64,000 bases of DNA, taken from the NCBI GenBank assembly GCA_963817945.1, contig CAWFQH010000005.1, positions 248,001 through 312,000 on the forward strand, written 5' to 3'. The position numbers and the translations under genes are program-made. Source of the stretch: VRUE01 sp963817945. Its GTDB lineage: Bacteria > Actinomycetota > Thermoleophilia > Solirubrobacterales > 70-9. Below, in pieces: positions 39,864 through 48,400 of this stretch (the stretch's first letter is position 1; the number at the start of each line of letters is the position of its first letter). The notes below the pieces were generated by a model. The model was not told the DNA's origin and made no database searches. It saw only the letters and a list, made by a program, of their open reading frames with translations.

Positions 39864-41246
39864 CTAGCCCACGCGAGCGCCACCTTCCAGTACCTCGGCC
39901 GCAGCGCGCTCGCCCGCCTGCAGCGCCCCCTCCATGTAGCCGCTCCAGACGGTTGCGGTCTCGGTCCCCGCCCAGTGGACCCGACCAACCGGCTCGCGCA
40001 GGGCCGGGCCGCAGCCGGTCCAGCCGCCGGGGCCGAAGTTCGAGGTCGGGCCGCCGCCGGACCACTCCTCGGCCGACCACTCCTGTTCGACGTAGTCGAG
40101 CGGTTGTTCGGCGCGCCGGCCGAAGAGGCGGCCGAAGCACGCGAGGACCTCGGCGCGCCGTTCGGCGACCGTCCTCCCGTCTAGATCGGCGACCTCGGGG
40201 CCGCCGACGAAGCCGAGCAGGACGCCGGTCGATCCGTCGCGGGGGGAGCTGTCGAAGGTGAGCGTGACCGGGCCGCCGTCGTAGACCGCCTCGCCGCTGA
40301 GGTCGTCGTCGCGCCAGAAGGGGCGCTCGTAAAGCGCCATGCACTTGGTCAGGCGGCCCGGGCGCAGGCTCTCGCAGAGGCGGCGTCGATCCTCTGGTGG
40401 CGCCGGGTCGAGCGCGATCCGGCCGGTGAGGGCTGGCGGAAGGGCGACCAGTACCCGGCCGGCGTCGACCCGAACCCCGTCGGCCTCGACGGTGACGACG
40501 TCATTTCCCTGCGTGATTCTCCGCACCGGCGCGCCGAGCCGCACCCGGTCCCCGAGCGACTCGGCCAGTCCAGTGGCCAGTAGCTGGGCGCCGCCGTCGA
40601 GGCGGTCCTGCTGGGCGCCTCCCTCGGTATCGATCAGCGCGTCAAAGCTGCCGGCGGAGCTGACGTAGAAGAGGACGTGGAGCATCGAGAGCTCCTCGGG
40701 ACCGGCCCCCCAGACGGTCCGACCGGCGAGAGCGATCAGCCGGCGCGCACTCTCGCTGCCGACGTTCCGCTCACACCACTCGGCGACCGTCTGCCGATCC
40801 AGCTCGGCCGCCCGCTCCGCCGCCCAGGGTGCCTCGGCGGACACGCCCCGCGCCAGCCGATTGAGCCGGCGGCGGGCGAGGAAGATGTCCCAAAGGACGC
40901 GCGGCCCCAGCCGCGGGATCGTGCCGCGATACAGCCGCCGCCGGCCACCGAGGTCGAGCACGTTCCTGCCTTTGCCGTGCTGCGGGAAGATCCCGATTCC
41001 CAGCTCGCCGGCGAGGCGCCTGACCCGGTCGTGGTCGTGACCGACCCACTGGCCGCCGACGTCCACTTCGATGCCAGCGGTCAGCACAGCGTTGAGAAGG
41101 CGACCGCCGACGCGGTCGCGGGCCTCGAGCACGACGACTTCCCTCCCCTGCGCAGCGATCGCCCGCGCCGCGCTCAGGCCCGAGAGCCCCCCGCCGATGA
41201 CAACGACGTCGGCGCTCACCCTCGTCTCGATTTTCTCCCGTTGCAT
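39864..41246 (-). CDS. Flavin-containing amine oxidase family protein
   Basis: 460 aa. The N-terminal dinucleotide motif VVIGGGLSGLSAARAIAAQG (about residues 16-35) and ARDRVGGRL define the FAD-binding fold of the monoamine oxidase family. A C-terminal FAD loop (GRVHWAGTETATVWSGYMEGAL) is present. No signal peptide. The substrate amine is not predictable. The 160 bases upstream, shared with the divergent GNAT gene, contain a CTTAG/CTAAG repeat at about 41361-41376 but no clear promoter. Confidence 0.9.
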   Translation of the reverse strand: MQREKIETRVSADVVVIGGGLSGLSAARAIAAQGREVVVLEARDRVGGRLLNAVLTAGIEVDVGGQWVGHDHDRVRRLAGELGIGIFPQHGKGRNVLDLGGRRRLYRGTIPRLGPRVLWDIFLARRRLNRLARGVSAEAPWAAERAAELDRQTVAEWCERNVGSESARRLIALAGRTVWGAGPEELSMLHVLFYVSSAGSFDALIDTEGGAQQDRLDGGAQLLATGLAESLGDRVRLGAPVRRITQGNDVVTVEADGVRVDAGRVLVALPPALTGRIALDPAPPEDRRRLCESLRPGRLTKCMALYERPFWRDDDLSGEAVYDGGPVTLTFDSSPRDGSTGVLLGFVGGPEVADLDGRTVAERRAEVLACFGRLFGRRAEQPLDYVEQEWSAEEWSGGGPTSNFGPGGWTGCGPALREPVGRVHWAGTETATVWSGYMEGALQAGERAAAEVLEGGARVG

Positions 41247-41405
41247 CCCCTCACTCCCGACCGGGCTTCTCCGAGGAAGGGATTGAACAGTGAAACCCCA
41301 TACCTCCCAAACGGGCTTAACGTTCGAATAACAGTGCGTATCGAGCTGGAACCGCTCATGTCTTAGCGAAACCTAAGCGCTACAGGACGCGATGCGCGAG
41401 ACTCG

Positions 41406-41963
41406 GTGGAAGTGGACCCGCCGACCCTCCGCAACGACATCCTGCCGACTCTGCGAGCTGAGCGGCTGCTGCTGCGACCTCAGCAGGAGGACGACCTGGA
41501 GGAGCTGGAGAGGATCGTCACCAGCCCAGGCGGGGCGGACTGGTGGGGGATCGTCGGCGACCGCGAGAAGCTGCGCCGCGATCTGCGCTGCGACGACGAG
41601 GACGACAGCGCCGCCTTCACGATCGAGATCGATGGCGAGGTCGCCGGCTGGCTAGGAATCTGGGAGGAGAACGAGCCCGGCTACCGCTACGCCGGCCTCG
41701 ACATCATGCTCGCCGCCGAAGTCCGCGGCCGCGGTATCGGACCCGAGGCGCTGCGCGCCGCGATCCGCTGGCTGATCAACACGCGCGGACACCACCGGCT
41801 GACGATCGATCCCGCCCGCGCCAACGAGCGGGCGATCCGCGCCTACGAATCGGTCGGCTTCCGACCCGTCGGCGTGATGCGCCAGTACGAGCGCGACCCC
41901 GCCGGGGGCTGGCGCGACGGCCTGCTGATGGATCTGCTGGCGAAAGAGCTCGAGGCCGGCTAG
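41406..41963 (+). CDS. GNAT acetyltransferase (RimJ / AAC(6')-like)
   Basis: 185 aa starting at GTG 41406; a second GTG at 41412 is possible. RAERLLLRPQQEDDLEELERI opens the fold. GLDIMLAAEVRGRGIGPEALRAAIRWL near residues 98-125 is the acetyl-CoA-binding segment, with the pyrophosphate loop R-G-R-G-I-G. NERAIRAYESVGFRPVGVM is the last family motif. The substrate is uncertain: aminoglycoside, protein N-terminus or other amine. It is 10 bases from the next gene and likely co-transcribed. Confidence 0.87.
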   Translation: MEVDPPTLRNDILPTLRAERLLLRPQQEDDLEELERIVTSPGGADWWGIVGDREKLRRDLRCDDEDDSAAFTIEIDGEVAGWLGIWEENEPGYRYAGLDIMLAAEVRGRGIGPEALRAAIRWLINTRGHHRLTIDPARANERAIRAYESVGFRPVGVMRQYERDPAGGWRDGLLMDLLAKELEAG

Positions 41964-41973
41964 ATTCAGCGCG

Positions 41974-42408
41974 ATGGCTAACGCCGACGGCATTGACTCG
42001 TTGAGCGCGGCGATCGACCGCTACAACGAGGCCTGGAACGCCCACGACGTCGAGGCGATCGTCGCCATGCACGCCCCCGACATGGTCTTCGCCAACCACA
42101 CCGCCGGCGAGTCGGCGAGCGGCGAGGACGTCCGCGCCCACATCGCCCAGATCTTCGAGAGCTGGCCGGACCTGCGCTTCGAGACGCGCCGCCTCTACGT
42201 CCGCGAGGGACTGGTCGTGCAGGAGTGGACCGCGACCGCCACCCACAGCAAGCCAATGCGGCGCGGCGACATCGAGGCGCCCCCGAGCGGGAAGACGGTC
42301 AGCTGGGACGGGATCGACTCGATCCCCTTCGAGCAGGGGAAGGTCAAGCGCAAGGACGTCTACTCAGACTCGGTCTCGATCCTGCGTCAGGTCGGATTGC
42401 TCGACTGA
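41974..42408 (+). CDS. SnoaL-like (NTF2-fold) protein
   Basis: 144 aa. AIDRYNEAWNAHDVEAIVAMHAPDMVFANH is the typical opening helix and strand of the SnoaL/ester-cyclase branch of the NTF2 fold. The middle has GEDVRAHIAQIFESWPDLRFETRR, and WDGIDSIPFEQGKVKRKDVYSDSVSILRQVG closes it. Members are polyketide cyclases or simple ligand-binding proteins. Its 3' end overlaps the convergent SnoaL-like gene by 22 bases. Confidence 0.8.
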   Translation: MANADGIDSLSAAIDRYNEAWNAHDVEAIVAMHAPDMVFANHTAGESASGEDVRAHIAQIFESWPDLRFETRRLYVREGLVVQEWTATATHSKPMRRGDIEAPPSGKTVSWDGIDSIPFEQGKVKRKDVYSDSVSILRQVGLLD

Positions 42409-42794
42409 GCGAGCGAAGCCGAGTCGAAATAGGAGACCCGTTCGGTCGCCAGCCCGTCCTCACCGAGTATGAAGCGATCGACGGCGGACCAGGAGAGCGG
42501 GGAGCCACCGACGCTGCCGCTCAAGGTGAACTCGATCAGGACCCCGTCCGCGGTCGCCCCCCAGCGGTGGACCTCCGCGGTCAGGTCGGGGATCCCTGCC
42601 AACAGCTGGGCGAAGGTGTCTTCGGCCTCGTCGAGGGTCTCGGTCGTCGGCGTCAGCGGGGCGACCAGGCGCACCCGCTCGGCGAGTACGGTCGAGAGCC
42701 CGTCGGGGCTCGGAGCCGACCAGTACTCGGCGAAGCGGCGGGCGAAGTCGGCGGCCTGCTCGGTCCGGCCATCCTCGCGAGGGGCGGGGGTCAT
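42387..42794 (-). CDS. Second SnoaL-like (NTF2-fold) protein
   Basis: 135 aa. FARRFAEYWSAPSPDGLSTVLAERVRLVAPL, then a LDEAEDTFAQLLAGIPDLTAEVHRW helix and a strand-rich C-terminus (GSVGGSPLSWSAVDRFILGEDGLATERVSYFDS) fit the NTF2-like family. The start codon overlaps the TetR stop by 4 bases, so the pair is translationally coupled. The protein may be a target or partner of that regulon. Confidence 0.75.
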   Translation of the reverse strand: MTPAPREDGRTEQAADFARRFAEYWSAPSPDGLSTVLAERVRLVAPLTPTTETLDEAEDTFAQLLAGIPDLTAEVHRWGATADGVLIEFTLSGSVGGSPLSWSAVDRFILGEDGLATERVSYFDSASLAQSSNPT

Positions 42795-43414
42795 GCCGCT
42801 CTCTCGGCCAGCAGCCGGTCCACCGTCCGTCGGGCGTAGTCGAAGACCCGCTGGTCGCGACCGAGCCGGTACCGCGAGTTGGCGCCCATCACGACCGCGT
42901 TGAGGACAAATGCGGTCTGGCCGGGCTCTGGCAACCCGGCGATCTGAGCCTGGCGCTCCAACTCCCCCAACCAGGCATCGAGTGCGGCGGCGATCGCGTC
43001 GCGGACAGGGCCGGGGCGGTCGTCGTACTCGGCCGAGGTGGAGGCCCAGAAGCAGCCGCCCGAGTAGGCGTCCTCGGCGACGTGGGCGATGTAGGCGTCG
43101 GCGATCGCCCGCAGCCGCGGCGCGCCCTCCGGCGCTTCGGCGGCTGGCTGGATGACGGCTCGGCTGAAGCGCAGCGCCGCCGCCTCAACCGTCGCGAGCT
43201 GCAGCTCCTGCTTGGAGCCGAAGTGGGCGAAGAGACCGCTCTTGCTCATCTCCAGCTCGGAGGCCAGGCGCCCTATCGTCAGCCCCTCCAGACCCTCGGC
43301 GGAGGCCAGGTCGACGGCGCGATCGAGGATCGCGGTCCGGGTCGCGGCGCCCTTGCCGGCCGAGGCCTCGCCCTTGGCGGCGGGCGCCGCCCCCGTGGCT
43401 GCTGACGCGGTCAT
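42791..43414 (-). CDS. TetR-family transcriptional regulator
   Basis: 207 aa from the ATG at 43414; a longer frame runs into the cupin gene and is rejected. The N-terminal HTH is AATRTAILDRAVDLASAEGLEGLTIGRLASELEMSKSGLFAHFGSKQEL (about 22-70), typical TetR. The C-terminal ligand domain includes AYSGGCFWASTSAEYDDRPG, as in TetR_C regulators of small oxidoreductases. A perfect 16-base palindrome lies 21 bases upstream between this gene and the divergent cupin gene, so autoregulation and control of the cupin gene are likely. Confidence 0.92.
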   Translation of the reverse strand: MTASAATGAAPAAKGEASAGKGAATRTAILDRAVDLASAEGLEGLTIGRLASELEMSKSGLFAHFGSKQELQLATVEAAALRFSRAVIQPAAEAPEGAPRLRAIADAYIAHVAEDAYSGGCFWASTSAEYDDRPGPVRDAIAAALDAWLGELERQAQIAGLPEPGQTAFVLNAVVMGANSRYRLGRDQRVFDYARRTVDRLLAERAA

Positions 43415-43435
43415 CCTCGTCAGGCTACAGGAAAA

Positions 43436-43451
43436 GCACGAACGTTCGTGC
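43436..43451. promoter_or_regulatory. Perfect 16-bp palindrome, likely TetR operator
   Basis: GCACGAACGTTCGTGC is a perfect palindrome with A/T-rich flanks. It sits in the 120-base divergent spacer between the TetR gene and the cupin gene, 21 bases from the TetR ATG. Size, symmetry and place are what TetR operators show. Confidence 0.75.
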
Positions 43452-43534
43452 AAATCGGGTACCGTCTCCGCCCGCCGGGCGCCATCTCGACACGGCTCCG
43501 GCCAATCGACGGCCCAGACCTCAGGAGGACAGCG

Positions 43535-43927
43535 ATGAGCGAGTACGCGGTGAAGAAGATCGACGAGATGGAGGCGGTCTACCTCGGCGCTTTCAAGCGA
43601 GTGCGGGCCGAGCTCGGCGTCGAGTCGTTCGGGATGTCGATCATCGACCTGCCGCCGAACTTCGAGAACTACCCCGAGCACGACCACGCGGGCGACGGTC
43701 AGGAGGAGGTCTTCATCGCCCTCCGCGGCGACGGCGAGATCGAGATCGACGGCGAGCGCTTCCCGCTCGACGCCGACCACGTCGCCCGCGTCTCGGCGGG
43801 GACGAAGCGCAAGGTATGGCCCGGCGGCGACGGCCTCCGCCTGCTCGCCCTCGGCGGTATCCCGGGACAGGCGTACGAGGCCCCGGACAACTCGAAGCTG
43901 GGCCAGCCGGACCCGATGGCGCGCTAG
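43535..43927 (+). CDS. Small cupin-domain protein
   Basis: 130 aa from the ATG at 43535 with AGGAGG nine bases upstream. YPEHDHAGDGQEEVFIALRGDGEIEIDGERFPLDADHVARVSAGTKRK spans about residues 49-96 and contains the cupin metal motif (H-x-H then E) and second motif. It is a single-domain, probably metal-binding, cupin of unknown reaction. It is divergent from the TetR gene across the palindrome, and overlaps the next convergent gene by 4 bases. Confidence 0.87.
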   Translation: MSEYAVKKIDEMEAVYLGAFKRVRAELGVESFGMSIIDLPPNFENYPEHDHAGDGQEEVFIALRGDGEIEIDGERFPLDADHVARVSAGTKRKVWPGGDGLRLLALGGIPGQAYEAPDNSKLGQPDPMAR

Positions 43928-44136
43928 CTTGCGCCCTCGCCAACCCGCCGCGGTTCGTGCCCGGCGCAGTTGAGGACCGGCAGCCGCGGGTAACGCGGGT
44001 ACTCGGGCTGGCTGCGCGAGCGCAGGCACAGCGAGAACACCGAGCCGCGCGTGTTGGGCACCAGCTGCTGGTGCGCGCAGCTGTCGCAGAGACCGTGGGG
44101 TTGAGCCGGGCCGGGCATCCGCGTCGGACCGGCCAT
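43924..44136 (-). CDS. Small four-Cys protein of unknown function
   Basis: 70 aa. Four Cys occur as CDSC, LCLRSR and NCAGHEP, with CDSCAHQQLVPNTRG in the N-terminal third. This pattern is seen in short hypothetical proteins of actinobacteria and suggests a single zinc or iron site. A Met at 44118 is an alternative start. It follows the di-metal oxidase gene by 6 bases and probably shares its transcript. Confidence 0.65.
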   Translation of the reverse strand: MAGPTRMPGPAQPHGLCDSCAHQQLVPNTRGSVFSLCLRSRSQPEYPRYPRLPVLNCAGHEPRRVGEGAS

Positions 44137-44142
44137 GACGGA

Positions 44143-44991
44143 CTAGAGCGAAGAGAGCGGGACGCCGACCACGTTGAGGCGACGCTCGAGGCCGCCGATC
44201 GCGAACTCGCGGATCTCCTCGGCGGAGGCGCCGAGCGCCTCCCAGTCCGTGCCCTCTCGCTGCGGCGGGGTGAGGGCGGAGGCGACCGACGGCAGTAGGT
44301 CGCGCAGCGCCCCTCGCACCCGCTCGGCCAGCGCCGGGTCGCGCTCGATCGCCCCCTGCAGGTACCAGGTGCCGTAGCCGATGTGGCGCTGCTCGTCGTG
44401 GTGGATCCGGTCGTAGCCGGCGAGGAAGCCGGGCAGCATCCCCTGCTGCTCCAGGTAGCGGGTGATGAAGTTGAAGGCGGTGAGGCCGAGCGTGCCCTCG
44501 ATCACCATGTGGTAGACGGTGACGAACTCGGCCTTGGCGCCAGCGTCGCTGGGATCGGTCGCGAGTCGCTCGTGGGCGCTGACCAGCGCCTCGTCGAAGA
44601 TCGCGCGGAAGTCGTCGCTGAGCTCCGCCCGCGCCCGTTCGACGTGCGCCGCGATCGTCCCCGGATCGGCGATCACCTCGTCCTGAAAGCGCTTGTAGAA
44701 CTGCATATGGCGGACCTCGTCGACCTGCTGGGTCGCGAGGAAGCTCTCCTCCTCCTCGGAGTCGTAGGCCATCACCAGGCCGGAGAACTTGGTCGCGATC
44801 CGCTCCTCGGCGACCATCAGGGACGAGAGCGCCCAGTGGACGAGCTCACGGTCCTCCTCTCCCAGCTTCCCCTGCCACTGCTCCGCGTCGACCGAGAAAT
44901 CGACGTCCCACGGGTTCCACTGCACCTCCTCCCAGTGGCGGTAGAGCGTCTGGGGGTCGTGCAGGTGGACGTGCCTGTGCTCTTCCGCCAT
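44143..44991 (-). CDS. R2-like di-metal carboxylate oxidase (ferritin-like)
   Basis: 282 aa from the ATG at 44991; the frame is open upstream but overlaps the next gene. Ligands for a two-metal centre are arranged as in ribonucleotide reductase R2 and R2-like ligand-binding oxidases: EERIATKFSG (Glu), DEVRHMQFY (Glu, His), VIEGTLGLTAF (Glu) and DEQRHIGYG (Glu, His). No R1 partner gene (nrdA/nrdE) is present, which favours an R2lox-type oxidase over a true reductase subunit. Its metal could be Mn/Fe. The function of the family is not settled. Confidence 0.82.
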   Translation of the reverse strand: MAEEHRHVHLHDPQTLYRHWEEVQWNPWDVDFSVDAEQWQGKLGEEDRELVHWALSSLMVAEERIATKFSGLVMAYDSEEEESFLATQQVDEVRHMQFYKRFQDEVIADPGTIAAHVERARAELSDDFRAIFDEALVSAHERLATDPSDAGAKAEFVTVYHMVIEGTLGLTAFNFITRYLEQQGMLPGFLAGYDRIHHDEQRHIGYGTWYLQGAIERDPALAERVRGALRDLLPSVASALTPPQREGTDWEALGASAEEIREFAIGGLERRLNVVGVPLSSL

Positions 44992-44996
44992 CTGGG

Positions 44997-45464
44997 TCAG
45001 CTCCTCTCGGCGCGCCGCTTGGCGGCGCCGAGCAGGCGGCGCAGCATGAGGACATGGCCGCGCGTGCCGATCACCAGCGCGCGGTAGGCGCGGCCCTTGG
45101 GGCCGGGGAACTCGGCGCGGGTTTCGGCGCGCAGGCGGGTGCGTTCCTCGCTGAGCGCGTCGAGGCGAAGGATCAGCGCATAGCGCGAGAAGTGGTGCGC
45201 GCCGCCCAGTCCCAGTTCCCGTGGCGGCTCGGCGGTGTCGACGTGGAAGCCCGGGAAGGTCGAACCCGCGGCGAGGGGCCGCGGGCCCGAGGCGTAGACG
45301 TCGGCGCAGCCGAGCAGACGGGCGAACCTGGCGGTCGGCGTCGAGCCGAAGGAGCCGTCGACGACGCGGAGCGCTGCCTCCCAGGTGGTTGGGGCGTCGG
45401 CCTCGATCTCGATCGAGTGCTCGTCGACATACGGCAGGCGGGCGGCCTCGGTTGACATCCACAC
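44997..45464 (-). CDS. SRPBCC/DUF2867-like protein
   Basis: 155 aa (an ATG at 45458 gives 153). DEHSIEIEADAPTTWEAALRVVDGSF near the start, a central strand region with GSTFPGFHVDTAEPPRELGLGGAHHFSRYALILRLD, and RTRLRAETRAEFPGPKGRAYRALVIGTRGH at the end fit a START-like ligand-binding fold. The last part resembles DUF2867. It starts the run to the R2-like oxidase (5 bases) and the Cys protein; ZIP is 42 bases upstream. Confidence 0.7.
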   Translation of the reverse strand: MWMSTEAARLPYVDEHSIEIEADAPTTWEAALRVVDGSFGSTPTARFARLLGCADVYASGPRPLAAGSTFPGFHVDTAEPPRELGLGGAHHFSRYALILRLDALSEERTRLRAETRAEFPGPKGRAYRALVIGTRGHVLMLRRLLGAAKRRAERS

Positions 45465-45506
45465 CCAAGATATCCGCGATCAGGCGGCCGAGATGGAGCA
45501 GGACGA

Positions 45507-46208
45507 TCAGGCGGCTGAGATCAGGAACGAGGCGAGGAAGCCGAGTGCGGTCGCGTAGGCGACCGGCGGACCGCCTTCGCTGAAGGCCTCCGGCATCAGC
45601 GTGTCGGCGAGCGAGGCGAGGACGGCACCGCCAGCGAAGCCGAGTGGCCAGGAAAGCGAATCGTCGCTGACCCCCTCCAGCGCCCCGTAGCCGACGATGA
45701 CCGCCGCCGCCAGCAGCACCGCGGTCGCGCTCCAGATCAGCACAACGTCGTCGCGGCCGTGCTCCTCGCGCATCTTCTGCGCGCCGACGATCGCCTCTGG
45801 CAGATTGGAGGCGAAGATCGCCACCAGCAGGCTGAGCGCGCTGCCCTCCAGCAGCGCCACCCCCATCGCCAGGTTCTCAGGCACTCCGTCGAGGGTCACG
45901 CCAGCCAACAGCGCCAAGCCGACGACTCCCCCGCGCGCCTGCTGGCGCGTCTGGCGCCGCTCCAGCCAGGCGTCGACGAGGACGAAGACCGTGGCGCCGG
46001 CGAGGAAGGCGATGCCGGCCCGCCAGACACCGCCGTGCTCGAATGCCTTCTCGAAGAGCTCGAAGGCGACCGCAGTGATCAGCGCCCCGGAGGCGAAGCC
46101 CAGGAGGGCGGCCGTCACGGGTCGCGGCGGCGGCGCCCAGACGCCGACCATAGCGCCGATCGGCAGCGCGGCCGACGCAACAACCGCAAAGAGGATCGCC
46201 TCGCCCAT
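45507..46208 (-). CDS. ZIP-family metal transporter
   Basis: 233 aa with about eight membrane segments. GFASGALITAVAFELFEKAFEHGG and LDGVPENLAMGVALLEGSALSLLVAIFASNLPEAIVGAQKM carry the ZIP metal pathway (HxxxE-type positions are here N and E rich: PEN and NLPEA). There is no long His loop between TM3 and TM4; the loop is Arg/Gln-rich (WLERRQTRQQARGG). The substrate could be zinc, iron or manganese. Its closeness to a di-metal oxidase gene hints at metal supply. Confidence 0.85.
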   Translation of the reverse strand: MGEAILFAVVASAALPIGAMVGVWAPPPRPVTAALLGFASGALITAVAFELFEKAFEHGGVWRAGIAFLAGATVFVLVDAWLERRQTRQQARGGVVGLALLAGVTLDGVPENLAMGVALLEGSALSLLVAIFASNLPEAIVGAQKMREEHGRDDVVLIWSATAVLLAAAVIVGYGALEGVSDDSLSWPLGFAGGAVLASLADTLMPEAFSEGGPPVAYATALGFLASFLISAA

Positions 46209-46239
46209 CGCCCGCCATTGTGGCCGCTAGCTTTGAGAC

Positions 46240-48381
46240 ATGGACGGCGCAGCGACCCTCTTCGACGCCGATGCGGCCGCCTTCGCCGGCACCGTCGAGG
46301 TGCTCGGCGTGATCTTCAGCGCCGAGGACGGCGGCTACGCGGTGCTCGAGGTACAGGACGTCGAGTCCGGCGAGGGCTTTCCGCTGATCGGGCCCGTCGC
46401 TCATCTCAATGCCGGCGACCGGGCGGAAGTGAGCGGCGACTGGCAGACCCACTCGAAGTACGGCAGGCAGCTGCGGGCGCGCGGGGCGGTGCCGCTCGAT
46501 CCCAGCGACCGCGAGGGCCAGATCGGCTACCTGACCAGTCTGCGCCACATCGGCCCGAGCCGCGCTAAGCGCCTGGTCGACGAGCACGGCGAGGGCGTGC
46601 TGGCGGCGATCGCCGCCGACCCGGTCGGGGTCTTCGCCTCGCTGCGGGGCGTCAGCGCCGACCAGGCCGCGGCGGCGGCGGAGTCGTGGCACGCCTCCCG
46701 CGCGATCCGCGACCTCCACGTCCAGCTCGCGCCGCACGGCCTTGCCCATCTGGCGGCGCCGATCCACCGGCGCTTCGGCGAGCGCGCGATGACGGTCCTG
46801 CACGAGGACCCCTACCGCCTGACCGAGGTGGAGGGAGTCGGCTTCGCTCGAGCGGACAAGATCGCCCTCGCCGCCGACGTGCCGGCGGAGTCGGCGCGGC
46901 GCGCCCAGGCGGCCGCCGTCTTCGCGATCTCCGAGGCCGAGCAGAAGGAGGGGCACTCGTTCCTGCCGGTCGAGGAGCTGACCCAGCGCACCGCAAAGCT
47001 GCTCGGCCTCTCCCCCGATCCGGACGTCCTCGTCCTCGCTCCGGGCCTGCTGCTCGACCAAGGCCGCGCCTACCGCGAGCGCACCCACGCCACCGAGCTG
47101 GCCGTCGCCGAGACCTTACGCGGCCGCGCCACGGCCCCTCCCCAGCTCGACCACGAGCCGCCCGAGTCACCGCCGGCCGAGGAGGAGGAGATCGCCGGGC
47201 TGACCCCCGAGCAGTGGGCGGCCGTACATGGCGCCTTTGCCTCACGCGTCTCCGTAATCACCGGCGGCCCGGGGGTCGGCAAGACCGTCTGCACGAGGGC
47301 GATCGTCGCCGAGGCGAAGCGGGCGCGGGCCTCGGTTGCGCTCTGTGCGCCGACCGGCCGCGCCGCCCGCCGTCTCGGCGAAGCGACCGGGCAGGAGGCG
47401 ATGACGATCCACCGCCTACTGGAGTGGGTGCCGGGCAGCGAGCCAACCTTCCGCCCGGGCCACCCGCTGCCCGTCGACCTGGTCGTCGTCGACGAGTCCT
47501 CGATGCTGAACCTGCGGACGATGGAGGTCCTGCTCGGCGGCCTCGCCGAGTCGACCCATGTCGTCTTCGTCGGCGACGCCGACCAGCTTCCCCCAATTGG
47601 CGCCGGCCGGCCCTTCGACGACCTGATCGACTCCGGGGTGGCGCCGGTGGTGCGGCTGACGATGATCTGGCGCCAGGCGACCCACTCGATGATCGTCACC
47701 GCCGCCCACGAGATCAACCAAGGGCGCTTGCCGCACCTGGAGCCCGGCGCCGAACAGGAGCGGGACTTCTTCCTCGTCGAGCGGCCGAGCCAGGAGCGGG
47801 CGCTGGAGACCGTGGTCGAGGTGGTCGCCGAGCGGGCACCCGACCGCTACGGGGTCGATCCGATCCGCGACGTCCAGGTGCTGGCGCCGATCTACCGCGG
47901 CCCGATCGGGATCGACAGCCTCAACCAGCGCCTGCAGGCGCGGCTCAATGCGGACGGGAAGCCGGCGCTGGGCGGCCGCTTCCGGGTCGGCGACCGCCTG
48001 ATTCAAACCCGCAACGCGCACGAGTTGGGCCTGATGAACGGCTCGATCGTCTTCCTCCGCAGCGATGACCCCGAGGAGGAGGAGATCCGGGTCGAGACGG
48101 AAGAGGGCCCGCTGACGATCCCCTACGGGGAGTGCGGCGACCTGCAGCTCGCCTACGCGATCTCGGTCCACAAAGCACAAGGCTGCGAGGTACCGGTCGT
48201 GGTCGCGGTCTGCCACCGCTCCCACGCGGTGATGCTGACCCGGCCCCTCCTCTACACGGCGATCACGCGTGCCCGCAGCGTCTGCGTCCTGATCGGCCAG
48301 CTCGACGCGCTGGCGCTGGCGGTGCGGCGCGACGACGGCGGCAGCCGGCACTCGGCCCTGGCCGAGCGCCTGCGCGACTGA
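46240..48381 (+). CDS. recD2: RecD2-type 5'-3' DNA helicase
   Basis: 713 aa. The N-terminal OB-like and helix-hairpin-helix region (residues 1-200) includes LRHIGPSRAKRLVDEHG and VEGVGFARADKIA. The helicase core has Walker A GGPGVGKTVCT (near residue 345), DESSML as Walker B, and later motifs up to AYAISVHKAQGCEVPVVV (motif V/VI region). There is no RecB/RecC in the neighbourhood, and RecD2 proteins act alone. It diverges from the ZIP gene. Confidence 0.92.
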   Translation: MDGAATLFDADAAAFAGTVEVLGVIFSAEDGGYAVLEVQDVESGEGFPLIGPVAHLNAGDRAEVSGDWQTHSKYGRQLRARGAVPLDPSDREGQIGYLTSLRHIGPSRAKRLVDEHGEGVLAAIAADPVGVFASLRGVSADQAAAAAESWHASRAIRDLHVQLAPHGLAHLAAPIHRRFGERAMTVLHEDPYRLTEVEGVGFARADKIALAADVPAESARRAQAAAVFAISEAEQKEGHSFLPVEELTQRTAKLLGLSPDPDVLVLAPGLLLDQGRAYRERTHATELAVAETLRGRATAPPQLDHEPPESPPAEEEEIAGLTPEQWAAVHGAFASRVSVITGGPGVGKTVCTRAIVAEAKRARASVALCAPTGRAARRLGEATGQEAMTIHRLLEWVPGSEPTFRPGHPLPVDLVVVDESSMLNLRTMEVLLGGLAESTHVVFVGDADQLPPIGAGRPFDDLIDSGVAPVVRLTMIWRQATHSMIVTAAHEINQGRLPHLEPGAEQERDFFLVERPSQERALETVVEVVAERAPDRYGVDPIRDVQVLAPIYRGPIGIDSLNQRLQARLNADGKPALGGRFRVGDRLIQTRNAHELGLMNGSIVFLRSDDPEEEEIRVETEEGPLTIPYGECGDLQLAYAISVHKAQGCEVPVVVAVCHRSHAVMLTRPLLYTAITRARSVCVLIGQLDALALAVRRDDGGSRHSALAERLRD

Positions 48382-48400
48382 CGGCGGCGATACTCACCGC

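Noticed and set aside
43415..44029. 412-aa frame that extends the TetR gene upstream.
   Set aside because: The upstream part is antisense to the cupin gene and passes through the palindrome; the TetR HTH starts shortly after the ATG at 43414.
44143..44991. True ribonucleotide reductase beta subunit.
   Set aside because: No alpha subunit gene is nearby and the short length and neighbours suit an R2-like oxidase better; the question is left open in the feature.
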